A program made the position numbers and the translations under genes. The notes under the pieces are model-generated. The model ran no database searches, was not told the DNA's origin, and was given only the letters and a program-made list of their open reading frames with translations. Shown piece after piece: positions 25,735-33,979 of a stretch of 38,400 nucleotides of DNA (positions within the stretch are counted from its first letter, which is position 1; every line of letters begins with the position of its first letter). Source of the DNA: Candidatus Poseidoniales archaeon (GTDB lineage: Archaea; Thermoplasmatota; Poseidoniia; Poseidoniales; Poseidoniaceae); the NCBI GenBank assembly GCA_009887095.1, contig QXYC01000002.1, positions 41,453 to 79,852 of the forward strand. The letters are read 5' to 3'.

Positions 25735-25737
25735 TCA
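25732..25737. other. Abutting convergent stop codons in palindrome TGATCA
   Basis: TGA of uvrC (25732-25734) and the complementary TCA of the 1048-residue ectoprotein gene (25735-25737) form the same hexamer TGATCA as at 21693-21698. Again no intergenic base remains between convergent genes. Confidence 0.9.
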
Positions 25738-28700
25738 TTCAAATCGATCGTCGCCAAGGTCTTGGAGAAGGGTGTCATCGAACGATGGTACCGTTGTTTC
25801 CATAGGGAGATCCATTGGAGGAATTGGCGGTGTGGCATCATTGTTGAAATCCCTCAGTTCATCTAACTCGCCATGAAGAGCCGTGCTTGTAAAACCAGAA
25901 AGGTCAGCGAATTCATCGTTCCCGATTTGCGGTTTGGATGCAATCGCTGCTGCCTTTCGTGCTCGCTTCTTCTTTCGTTTTCTTCGGCGGCGGCGGACAA
26001 AGAGCAAGAGAAGAATGACGAGGATGGCAGGGTACTTCCAGAATTGAACAAAGAAGTACATCCACGAGAAATGAAGTTGGAAGGAGATTGTGTCATCAAC
26101 ATCACCTGCAGGTAGGGTGTAGGTGATTTCCTGGCGACCATCAACGGATCGAACCACAATGTTGCCTTGAGTCGACTCCAGATTCTCCAATGTAATCCCC
26201 GGGGGCATGAGAAGGGTTAGCGGCCCATTCAAGGGCAATTCAAATTCAGGAACGAGGGTGCTGTTGAAGTCGAGACGATACGAGAGTGTATCGGTTGAGT
26301 CACCCCCATTCGGAAGCGTGACGCCACCCCATCCGACGATCCCGTTGGTGAGCATGCCCGTGATGCTCTGCATCATCATGGACATTGGTTCAACGAAAGT
26401 CGAGCGCATTGTGTCGGTAATCAGACTGATTTGAAGGCCATCTACATCGCCGCCAAACACTCGCCCCCAATCGCCATCGAGTTGCAATTTGAACGTGACT
26501 TTCGGGATGGTTAAGGTCAAACTTAGCGGTTCCTCATCGCTAACAATCAGGTCCGGAGCACCAACGCCTTTGAGCCGGGTTTTGACTTCGAAATCCGTGA
26601 TATCAACCGACTTGAAATTCAATTCTTCTTGATCCATTAGCCTCGCTGCTGCCTCGTGTGTGAACTGAGTAAACAATTCACCAACACGCTTGACAAAGGC
26701 CGTCAAGCCATCGGAGGTGAATACGAGGGTAAGGTTCTCGTTACAGACACTGTAATTGAAATCACACACAGACCCAAGAATGTCGCTGAGGTTATATGTC
26801 CGGTTTATCGGGTTCTCAACGCGACTTGCGATATCAAGGGCCAACCGAACAAGGTCAGAAGGCAACACCTCCATTGTTATGCTGTGGTCATCTGTGGAGG
26901 GGATGTACTCCTGTGGAATCATAATTCGATGTACAGACACATCAGCATCCAGACCTAATTCGACAGACAGCGTTTGGGTGAATTCATTGATGTCAATTGA
27001 ACTTGCGTCCATTTCGAGCGCCGTCGTGACGCAAGTTCGTTGCGTCGTCTGACATTTCACATTTTGATAATCATCGCGCACCACTTGGCGCCAATCGTAT
27101 GGATTTGTTCCAGCGAACGAGATGACATTACTGTCGTTCTCCCCGATGGTCTCCTTGAGAATAAGGCGATCGTTCCCCTCGGCCGTGCGGACCCAAGTCG
27201 GAAGAATGATTTCCAATGTCACTTCTGAAGGGGGTAGGTTCGAAGGTACAATACCTGAGAGGAAGTCATCACTGAGGGTGGTTCTAAGGGACAAACCAGC
27301 ATTCAGCACACGTTCAAAATCATCCTCTGTGAGAACGTTAATGAATTCCGCTAATGTTTCGTCGTCATTGTTTTCTGAGATAATATCCAGAAGACGCATT
27401 GAGAATGGTTGGCTTGTCGTGGTGAGGTACACCGGATGGTTTGTACCCATGGCATCTTCGCCTTCAACACAGAAGCGGAGTTCAACACCCGCTGGTGCAA
27501 CTTCCGAGCACCCAGTTGAGTGAGAATAATTTAGGCCACCAGAGAGCTGTGTTCCAACCGCTTCTTGAGTGGAAACCCACGTCAGGTCGTTCATTTCAAT
27601 CGTTTCGATGCCGGCAACTGCAGAGGATACACCTTCAGCAATCACGTCAACAGGGAATTGTGAGGTGAAGTTGTCCAAGTCAACAAGGCCGTTGTGGTAG
27701 GCCAAACGAATGCCATCTGCGGTCACAACCGGCACCGTTGCTCGCTCAGCCACCGAAATCAGTGATACGCCCCAATCGTCCATTGTGGCTTGGTCAAGGT
27801 AGTGCATACCGGCTGTAAAACCGAGGGTTGCTGCGGATTCGTCTTCAATATCAAGGGTGATGTGAAGATCCAATGCTTTGGAGCCCGAGGGCACATCCAC
27901 CGTGCTCGTACCGGTTCGGTTCCGATGCTTGAGCGTCAATTCAACCCCCTGACTTAGGTCGCTGTCTGTGGGTTGAGCAAGGCGATGGTCGAGCGTCCAA
28001 GAACTGGAATTGTACGGCGATGCACCTGTGTGCTCAATCAGCGTACCTGATGCGTCAACAGCATCAATGGTGGCATAACTCGGTGGATTCACTGTGTAGG
28101 TCGCAAGATGCCCAGGGCGAGCCACGAAATCGAATGTCGAAGTGATTTCTGTGCCCATGACCAAGAGTCCTTGGTAGGCTCGTTCAAGGTCCAGGTCCGG
28201 GTTTGGCAGTAAATTGAACGTCGATTGATCGAGTTGAATGAGCGCTGAAGTCGAAATGCAAATTGGTGGATTGAAGACATCGTTCTGTGAAGCACCTTCT
28301 TCTGCTGCGTCCGATGTGGGGTCAATCGAACAAGCAGTTGTTGTCGTACCCTCAATGTATTGGTTGGAGTAATCTGTCGTGACTGCGACTTCGCCGAAAC
28401 TGGATTCAAGGGAATCCTCAATGGCGTTGGAAAGTTCAATCTTCAACTTCGAGCCGACCGTTGGTGAGCCGGAGCCAGCGGTTTCTTGGTCGAAATAATT
28501 GCGGATGAAATCTGCCGGCGCACCGTCGTCTTCATCCAGGCCGTCGTTTGCAAGAGCGCTTGTGATGAACGGATCGGTGAAGCCAAGTGCTTCACGGTCG
28601 AACTCACGAATGGCCCATTGCAACTCCAATTGTATTTGTTCAGTACCGAGCATTGTGAACTCATAGGTGCCTTCAATCCAATCCTGCATGTTCGGTGTTC

Positions 28701-28881
28701 CATCGTCTGAATCGTCGTACGTATCACAGATTCCATCAACGGCAACCCCGGGATCCTTGTCACACGATGCCATACCAGCTGCCGCAGCCATGGGGGCAAA
28801 GATCGAGACGGCCATCAAAGCAATCAGCACGTGGGCGAGGGCTTGCTGACGAAGGTTCGACAAAACAGTGTGCTCGCTCAT
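25735..28881 (-). CDS. Membrane-anchored ectoprotein of unknown family (1048 residues)
   Basis: Start ATG 28881. A signal peptide spans about residues 13-36 (ALAHVLIALMAVSIFAPMAAAA). The ectodomain of roughly 900 residues begins with an Asp/Gly segment (DGICDTYDDSDDGTPNMQDW) reminiscent of a single calcium loop. It continues as beta-rich sequence with scattered cysteines (ACSIDP, VKCQTTQRTC, VCDFNYSVCNENL) and sequons, and shows no clear internal repeats. A juxtamembrane beta-domain precedes one helix at about 941-963 (PAILVILLLLFV), then a strongly basic stop-transfer (RRRRRKRKKKRARK) and an acidic tail ending DDTLLQDLGDDRFE. No family is recognised. The gene is convergent with uvrC (stops abut) and divergent from the Taw2-like gene. 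Same overall topology as the other anchored surface proteins here. Confidence 0.8.
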   Translation of the reverse strand: MSEHTVLSNLRQQALAHVLIALMAVSIFAPMAAAAGMASCDKDPGVAVDGICDTYDDSDDGTPNMQDWIEGTYEFTMLGTEQIQLELQWAIREFDREALGFTDPFITSALANDGLDEDDGAPADFIRNYFDQETAGSGSPTVGSKLKIELSNAIEDSLESSFGEVAVTTDYSNQYIEGTTTTACSIDPTSDAAEEGASQNDVFNPPICISTSALIQLDQSTFNLLPNPDLDLERAYQGLLVMGTEITSTFDFVARPGHLATYTVNPPSYATIDAVDASGTLIEHTGASPYNSSSWTLDHRLAQPTDSDLSQGVELTLKHRNRTGTSTVDVPSGSKALDLHITLDIEDESAATLGFTAGMHYLDQATMDDWGVSLISVAERATVPVVTADGIRLAYHNGLVDLDNFTSQFPVDVIAEGVSSAVAGIETIEMNDLTWVSTQEAVGTQLSGGLNYSHSTGCSEVAPAGVELRFCVEGEDAMGTNHPVYLTTTSQPFSMRLLDIISENNDDETLAEFINVLTEDDFERVLNAGLSLRTTLSDDFLSGIVPSNLPPSEVTLEIILPTWVRTAEGNDRLILKETIGENDSNVISFAGTNPYDWRQVVRDDYQNVKCQTTQRTCVTTALEMDASSIDINEFTQTLSVELGLDADVSVHRIMIPQEYIPSTDDHSITMEVLPSDLVRLALDIASRVENPINRTYNLSDILGSVCDFNYSVCNENLTLVFTSDGLTAFVKRVGELFTQFTHEAAARLMDQEELNFKSVDITDFEVKTRLKGVGAPDLIVSDEEPLSLTLTIPKVTFKLQLDGDWGRVFGGDVDGLQISLITDTMRSTFVEPMSMMMQSITGMLTNGIVGWGGVTLPNGGDSTDTLSYRLDFNSTLVPEFELPLNGPLTLLMPPGITLENLESTQGNIVVRSVDGRQEITYTLPAGDVDDTISFQLHFSWMYFFVQFWKYPAILVILLLLFVRRRRRKRKKKRARKAAAIASKPQIGNDEFADLSGFTSTALHGELDELRDFNNDATPPIPPMDLPMETTVPSFDDTLLQDLGDDRFE

Positions 28882-28900
28882 ACTGTCTGCTTGTCACGCC

Positions 28901-28910
28901 ACATTCATAG
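28901..28910. promoter_or_regulatory. Candidate shared TATA-like element between divergent genes
   Basis: The 51-base gap between ATG 28881 (minus) and ATG 28933 (plus) has one AT-rich island, ACATTCATAG. Its centre is about 25 bases from one start and 27 from the other, the distance expected for a TATA box of leaderless archaeal transcripts on each strand. Neither gene has a Shine-Dalgarno. One element or two overlapping ones may serve both genes; this is inference from spacing. Confidence 0.35.
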
Positions 28911-28932
28911 GCGTTCCCCCCTTGTTGCAAGC

Positions 28933-30114
28933 ATGAGTGGTTCAAGCGACCAAGCCCCCGTGCAAGTGGTGGTTTGGACCGCAAAAGAACATGCTACGAG
29001 TCTTCATGCAGCCTTGAAGGCTCTTGGCTGGCATTACCCTTTTGCACAATCCAAAGTGAACAAGGAAGGCGAAGTTGGCTTTCCATGCCTCCAAACAGAG
29101 CCTTTCTCCAAAGAGGAATTGAGGGCTTTGGAACTGAAGGCAACCGACCCGTTTACGTTCAACCTTCAATCCATTGAAATCACAGGGCGCTCGGTGAATC
29201 CTCATGAGCAACTCAAACGCACCCTTGAGGTGTGGTGCGCTCACAACTTCACCTCGAATCATCGGCCAACAGGGCTTCAACTTCCGACGAAATGGGAACG
29301 ATTGGGAGACCTCGTCATCCTTTCAGAAGAAGCGTTCAACTCGGTGCAATGGAACGAAGTCTTGAACCGTGTGAACGAGGCTGAGAAAACCAATCTTTGG
29401 CAAGCCATTGCGCAGTCGCTTGGTGGAACAAAGCTGGCGAGGCAAGCCCAAATTCTCGACAACATCACCCGAAGTCCGCAGGTATGTTTGCTGCATGGCG
29501 ATTCAGCATGGGTTGAGTTTTCCGATTACGGTGTTCAGTTTGGCTTTGATGCCGAACACGTGATGTTTTCCTCTGGCAATGTCACTGAGCGTCATCGAAT
29601 CGGATCAATGGATATGTCGGATGAAATAATTGTTGATGCCTACGCTGGCACAGGGTACTACACGCTTCCTATGTTGGTTCGAAGCAACGCTGCCCATGTG
29701 CATGCTTGTGAGTTGAACCCTGCTTCAATTACAGGACTGCGATGGGGGGCGAACGCCAATGGAGTTGAACAAAAACTCACCGTCCACCAAGGGAATAACC
29801 AGGACACGCTTCCGTCTTTGAAGGGATTGGCCGATCGATGCCACCTTGGCCTTTTGCCCAGTTCAGAAGGTGTTTGGGCACACGCACTTGCATGCCTCAA
29901 ACCGACCGGTGGGATGCTTCACATTCACATGAACGTGGAAAAGGAACGCATCGAAGAATGGCGTGCCGATACCATTGCCACGCTGGAGATGATGGCAGAG
30001 GAGGCTGGCCGTTCATGGAACATCACAAGTGTACACGTCGAACATGTCAAATCATTTTCGCCCGGCGTCATTCATGTCGTGCTTGACGTGCTGTGCAGCG
30101 TGCGCGTCGAATGA
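28933..30114 (+). CDS. taw2: Trm5/Tyw2-family SAM enzyme, Taw2-like (tRNA wybutosine pathway)
   Basis: 393 residues from ATG 28933; the frame is open to 28831 but that part lies inside the divergent gene and its promoter gap. The C-terminal half is a Rossmann SAM domain: EIIVDAYAGTGYYTLPML (about 231-248, motif I), HACELNPASITGLRWGANAN (about 256-275, motif II) and LGLLPSSEGVWAHAL (about 305-319). That last segment replaces the NPP motif of Trm5 methyltransferases and resembles the LGLIPSS of Tyw2/Taw2. Taw2 moves the 3-amino-3-carboxypropyl group of SAM to imG-14 (4-demethylwyosine) at position 37 of tRNA-Phe. The N-terminal half (tRNA binding) is less recognisable. No taw1 or taw3 is nearby. 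A divergent Trm5-like methyltransferase is the alternative. Confidence 0.78.
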   Translation: MSGSSDQAPVQVVVWTAKEHATSLHAALKALGWHYPFAQSKVNKEGEVGFPCLQTEPFSKEELRALELKATDPFTFNLQSIEITGRSVNPHEQLKRTLEVWCAHNFTSNHRPTGLQLPTKWERLGDLVILSEEAFNSVQWNEVLNRVNEAEKTNLWQAIAQSLGGTKLARQAQILDNITRSPQVCLLHGDSAWVEFSDYGVQFGFDAEHVMFSSGNVTERHRIGSMDMSDEIIVDAYAGTGYYTLPMLVRSNAAHVHACELNPASITGLRWGANANGVEQKLTVHQGNNQDTLPSLKGLADRCHLGLLPSSEGVWAHALACLKPTGGMLHIHMNVEKERIEEWRADTIATLEMMAEEAGRSWNITSVHVEHVKSFSPGVIHVVLDVLCSVRVE

Positions 30115-30120
30115 GGTGCA

Positions 30121-31128
30121 TCAAGCGCCCGGGTCATCCAACAACACCGCGTCAAAGGTTGGCTTTGGTTCGTCTTGTTCAATGCCGAGCGGTGGATCGA
30201 TTCGAGCGACGTAGAAGACAGCGAAACAGACCCCTCCCAATGCTAAGAACGAACCAAGGCTCAAGCCGATGACGCCAAAGGCCCCACTCAGACTTGAAAA
30301 CCAAGTGGTGCTGTCCTCGTTGACAACTTCGCCCGACCGGAGGGTGCCGTCTGGATCGGACACACCAATCATGCGAACGCTGATGATTTCAGCCTCATAG
30401 GTCGGTCGTCCAGCAGAAGAGGCAGGATTCTGAACAATTTCTTCGCCGGTTGGATCATCTGACGTTGGTGTGAGCGCAATAGCACGAACGTGACTCATAC
30501 CATTTCGGACAATTCCAAAGGTTGCATAGCCCTCATCATCCCTGTTCTCAGGGTCAAGATTGTGCGCTTCGGTCTCAGCGATGTACCACTGAGCATCCGC
30601 AGAGTCTGGGTCTTGACTGCGAGCCATTCCTATAGCACCATCGACATGGGAAAGATTTGGATCTATTTCCAGAGGAATGGTCTCCCCCGTGCCACCGCTG
30701 CCACATTGTGGGCTGGTGAGTGGATAAGCACCGATCTTGGAACAGGTTGGATCGCCGCCTTGGACAACGAAATCATCGATCACACGGTGGAAGAAAATTC
30801 CGTCATAAATTCCGTTCTCGACGTTCTTGACCATGTTCTCTGTCGTGATTGGAGCCCATTGCTCAAACAGTTCAATCACAATAACTCCGTAGGCGCGGGA
30901 ATTAAAGTGAGCGGGAACATAGGAAACTTCGAGTTCGACTATGGCGTTGCCTTGGTAGGTGAGTTGCATTGGCGTGTCTTCCGGTTCGGGTCCGTCAGTC
31001 CACATGGTTGGGTCAATGCCAACCGTGCGCCATCCACTGTTGCCAGTCTCTGCACTGGCCATTGGTGCAATGGTCATTGTCATGCATAACAGATTGAGGA
31101 TGAGCAAGCAGGCAACCCGTCCTTTCAT
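30121..31128 (-). CDS. Secreted, membrane-anchored cyclophilin-type peptidyl-prolyl isomerase
   Basis: 335 residues from ATG 31128, chosen because a signal peptide (VACLLILNLLCMTMTIAPMASA) follows at once; the open frame to 31230 adds residues unlike a signal. The cyclophilin domain spans about residues 55-255: IVIELFEQWAPITTENMV, YDGIFFHRVIDDFVVQGGDP (FHR and QGGDP hallmarks of the proline-binding site), GETIPLEIDPNLSH, GAIGMARSQDPDSADAQWYI and YATFGIVRNGM. It catalyses cis-trans isomerisation of X-Pro bonds. One membrane helix lies at about 292-312 (GVIGLSLGSFLALGGVCFAVF), with a short acidic tail. It is therefore an extracytoplasmic folding helper held on the membrane, plausibly serving the large surface proteins. 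It ends six bases from the stop of the convergent Taw2-like gene. Confidence 0.93.
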   Translation of the reverse strand: MKGRVACLLILNLLCMTMTIAPMASAETGNSGWRTVGIDPTMWTDGPEPEDTPMQLTYQGNAIVELEVSYVPAHFNSRAYGVIVIELFEQWAPITTENMVKNVENGIYDGIFFHRVIDDFVVQGGDPTCSKIGAYPLTSPQCGSGGTGETIPLEIDPNLSHVDGAIGMARSQDPDSADAQWYIAETEAHNLDPENRDDEGYATFGIVRNGMSHVRAIALTPTSDDPTGEEIVQNPASSAGRPTYEAEIISVRMIGVSDPDGTLRSGEVVNEDSTTWFSSLSGAFGVIGLSLGSFLALGGVCFAVFYVARIDPPLGIEQDEPKPTFDAVLLDDPGA

Positions 31129-31218
31129 GGTTAGGCGAACCGGTTCCCCCCCATCAATCGTGCGGAAGAGCGTCGCTTCGACCCATAGACCAAAAAGGGG
31201 AAGCGGCGTGTTTGAATC

Positions 31219-31608
31219 ATGGAACCACAATCCAATTTCGTACCAAACCTAACCCTCGGCTATGGAGCATTCCTCATTCTATGGGGTATTGCTGTCTCGA
31301 TTCTCTCAGAATCCGAATCGATTACCTCGTACTTCCCAAGCATCCTCGGCGTACCGCTCGCGCTTGCTGGCTTGATGGTCATGCGAACGCCCGAAAAGCG
31401 AAAACTTTGGATGCACATTGCTGCGACGTTTGGGTTGCTCTGTGCGATCGGAGGCACTCGATTCTTCATGGTCATGGGCGATGGAATCACCTATGCCTCT
31501 GGCTCTATGCTCATGCTGTTGGTCACTGGCAGCGCCTACACCGCTGTGTGTGTTCGTTCCTTCATCGCTGCTCGCAAAGCCCGAGAAGCGGCGGAAGCCA
31601 GCGCATGA
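31219..31608 (+). CDS. Small four-helix membrane protein, unknown function
   Basis: 129 residues from ATG 31219. Four hydrophobic segments are visible: about 13-30 (LGYGAFLILWGIAVSIL), 40-54 (SILGVPLALAGLMVM), 66-86 (IAATFGLLCAIGGTRFFMV) and 94-112 (GSMLMLLVTGSAYTAVCV). A charged RTPEKRKLWMH loop lies between helices 2 and 3, and an Ala/Arg/Glu-rich C-terminus follows. Small proteins of this build (WG at helix 1, GVP at helix 2, a K-R-K-x-x-MH loop) occur in planctomycetes and other marine bacteria as hypothetical proteins, from memory only. It is first of a same-strand run with the CocE-like hydrolase 54 bases downstream and is divergent from the cyclophilin gene. Confidence 0.75.
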   Translation: MEPQSNFVPNLTLGYGAFLILWGIAVSILSESESITSYFPSILGVPLALAGLMVMRTPEKRKLWMHIAATFGLLCAIGGTRFFMVMGDGITYASGSMLMLLVTGSAYTAVCVRSFIAARKAREAAEASA

Positions 31609-31662
31609 GTTTGATTCACATCAAAGCGTCATGCTCTTGATGGAGAAGGACTTGGAACAATC

Positions 31663-33564
31663 ATGGCTGATGCCGACGCTTCCGTTCACGAGGCTTCAGT
31701 GGAGGCTGTTTTGATTTCTGGCCATGAGAAAGATGGAGTGGCTCGACGCCAACTGACCCTCTCTGCCGTCGGTACAATGGCTGTTGCAGTGGTCTTCTTG
31801 TTGCTGGCCATGACTTTTGGCGAGACCCTTATTTCAAGCACGGTGGATGAAGAATTCGAAGGTGACTGGTGGAACACACCTCTGCACCTTCGCCATCAAA
31901 TGGACCTTCCAATGGACACGCTACGAGCACAATTACCTGTGAATGGAACCTACGAAGCATTGCCATACACAGAGCACTTTATCGAAGTTGAACTCCCCGC
32001 AAGTGAGCAAGATGCTGGGTTCCCCGGACCCGCTCTCATGCACGTTGCGTTGTGGCTTCCAAATGTGCCAGAAGGAACTCAAGTTCCTGTCATTATGACC
32101 ATCCATCCCTACTACGACTTCGGTGGGGAAGGGTTGCCGGGTATTGGCGACGACTCCTCACCGAACACAGTCCCAGACGGCGGCGTAGGAAAATGGGTCT
32201 ATGACACATTCCTACCGCATGGCTACGCCTTTGCTCAAGCCTCAACCTTCGGCACAGGACAGTCCACCCACTGTCAAGATGTGAAAGGTCTTGGTGAGCA
32301 AACTGGTATTCAAGCGGTGACCGATTGGCTTGGGCAGCAAAACTGGTCGAATGGCAATGTCGGATTGATGGGTAAATCCTACGCAGGCACCACCAACTGG
32401 GAAGCTGCCCAAAACCCCTCGGAGCACCTGAAAACAATCGTGCCGATCTCAGGCTCCATTGGTGTCCAAGAAATGTTCTACCGCAACGGCTCTTCTGAAG
32501 CCCGAGCGATGGGGTATGACGCAGCCTACCAAGCGGCGACCACCGACCTTACAACCGATGACATGCGATTGTGCTCAGACGATGCAATTGGCCCACTTAA
32601 TCCGTTTTCGACATGGGGTTGGGCCGAATTCGGCGGGGCTGAATGGAACGACTACTGGGACGAACGAAGGCACCTTCCTGACGTCTTGGAAAACTACCGT
32701 GGCAGTGTTTACATCGTGTGGGGGATGCAAGACTGGAACGTCGATCCATACCACGCTTTCCCAACATACCAGATGCTGATTGATGCAGGGATTAACGCTC
32801 GCGCCATCTCTGGCCAATGGGCCCACAATTACCCTGACCAACCCGATCGACACAGTGAACTCGACACTGGATATGGAAAGGAAGCCTATCCAAACATGAG
32901 CCGTATGGACTGGGCCGTCGAGTTATATGGTTGGTTCAATTATTACCTCAAAGGCATCGGTGACGAACCTGAGCCAATGGTGCAAATGCAAACGAATGAT
33001 GGCCGATGGCACGTGGAAACAACATGGCCACCTGCCGACATGATGTGGGACATGCACACCATCGACACCACTTGGGGCAACCTCGGCACGGTGAACGGTG
33101 TTGGCAGTTCAGTCACACTCACCAGTCCAACATTCAGCAACGAAACTCACATCTCTGGCTTGCCAACACTCCATCTTGATGTCACGACTCAAGCCTGCAA
33201 CGGTGGTCAAATTTTCGCAACCCTTTACGATGACACGGCAAACCTTCGACTTGGACATGCAACAATGGACATTCGATACAGAGACGGAGGCTATGATGCT
33301 CAACCAACGGCACCTCTCAGCCAATACACCATGCTGATGGAATTCAATCCACTTGACGTTGTGTTGCCCGCTGGCCACGCCCTGCGCTTGGAATTATCCG
33401 AAACGGGTGAGGATTACCTGCCGGGGCCCTGTGCTTCAAACCCAGCTGGCGGATTAAGCATCAACGGTGGCACCTTTGGCCTGCCCTTGATCGACAGGCC
33501 GACATCCCACGAGGCGTGGTTTGAAGCGCCTCACTGGTGGGATCAACAGCCCATCCCCTCTTGA
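31663..33564 (+). CDS. CocE/NonD (S15, X-Pro dipeptidyl-peptidase-like) hydrolase, membrane-anchored
   Basis: 633 residues from ATG 31663 (purine-rich GGAGAAGGA upstream). One N-terminal membrane helix (about 35-53, VGTMAVAVVFLLLAM) works as an uncleaved anchor or signal. The alpha/beta hydrolase domain carries a CocE/S15-style triad: nucleophile S239 in MGKSYAGTTNW, acid D357 in VWGMQDWNVDP, and H388 in GQWAHNYPD. YDTFLPHGYAFAQASTFGTG supplies the typical oxyanion-region strand. The last ~190 residues are the jelly-roll PepX C-terminal domain (THISGLPTLHLDVTTQA, and PAGHALRLELSETGEDYLPG). Family members hydrolyse X-Pro peptides, cocaine-like esters or beta-lactam esters. Outside the cell this one could release peptides or esters from marine organic matter; substrate unknown. 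Confidence 0.92.
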   Translation: MADADASVHEASVEAVLISGHEKDGVARRQLTLSAVGTMAVAVVFLLLAMTFGETLISSTVDEEFEGDWWNTPLHLRHQMDLPMDTLRAQLPVNGTYEALPYTEHFIEVELPASEQDAGFPGPALMHVALWLPNVPEGTQVPVIMTIHPYYDFGGEGLPGIGDDSSPNTVPDGGVGKWVYDTFLPHGYAFAQASTFGTGQSTHCQDVKGLGEQTGIQAVTDWLGQQNWSNGNVGLMGKSYAGTTNWEAAQNPSEHLKTIVPISGSIGVQEMFYRNGSSEARAMGYDAAYQAATTDLTTDDMRLCSDDAIGPLNPFSTWGWAEFGGAEWNDYWDERRHLPDVLENYRGSVYIVWGMQDWNVDPYHAFPTYQMLIDAGINARAISGQWAHNYPDQPDRHSELDTGYGKEAYPNMSRMDWAVELYGWFNYYLKGIGDEPEPMVQMQTNDGRWHVETTWPPADMMWDMHTIDTTWGNLGTVNGVGSSVTLTSPTFSNETHISGLPTLHLDVTTQACNGGQIFATLYDDTANLRLGHATMDIRYRDGGYDAQPTAPLSQYTMLMEFNPLDVVLPAGHALRLELSETGEDYLPGPCASNPAGGLSINGGTFGLPLIDRPTSHEAWFEAPHWWDQQPIPS

Positions 33565-33573
33565 GGCGAAGAC

Positions 33574-33933
33574 ATGCGCGTGCTCGCCTTCGAAGACACC
33601 TACGACCTAACGGCGATGCTTGACGCTGCAGGTTGTAACCTCAGTGGTGTCGAATTGGTGCAACGCTGGAACTCGGACGATCCTCTCAAACACATCATGG
33701 AATTCAAACCAGATGTGGTGATGTTGGATTTTTTCATGCCACCATACACTGGCCTCGAAGTACTTCAGATGCTCAACATGGCCGCGCACAACAAGCAACT
33801 CTCACGCCCGAACCTCATTATCGGCATTTCGAGCGAAGCGGAAGCAAACAAAGCCCTCGCAAAGGAGGGCGCGGATGCCTGCATCATCAAATTCGATATT
33901 CACACTCTGGACCTGTGGAAGACAAAAATATGA
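33574..33933 (+). CDS. Single-domain response regulator (CheY-like receiver)
   Basis: 119 residues, a bare receiver domain without output region. Key residues are present: acidic pair E7/D8, phospho-acceptor D52 in DVVMLDFFMPPYTG, hydroxyl switch S86 in IIGISS, and K106 in ACIIKFD. The third-helix region EAEANKALAKEGAD is typical. It starts nine bases after the hydrolase stop with GAGGCG upstream, so it is probably translated from the same transcript. No histidine kinase lies in the window, so a kinase elsewhere must phosphorylate it. Loop alpha1-beta2 is slightly unusual (CNLSGVELVQRWNSDDP). It may act by protein contact, as CheY or Spo0F do. Confidence 0.88.
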   Translation: MRVLAFEDTYDLTAMLDAAGCNLSGVELVQRWNSDDPLKHIMEFKPDVVMLDFFMPPYTGLEVLQMLNMAAHNKQLSRPNLIIGISSEAEANKALAKEGADACIIKFDIHTLDLWKTKI

Positions 33934-33979
33934 AGTTCGAAAGCGATGAGGCTAAATTCTTGCTGTCCCTGTAAGTGCC

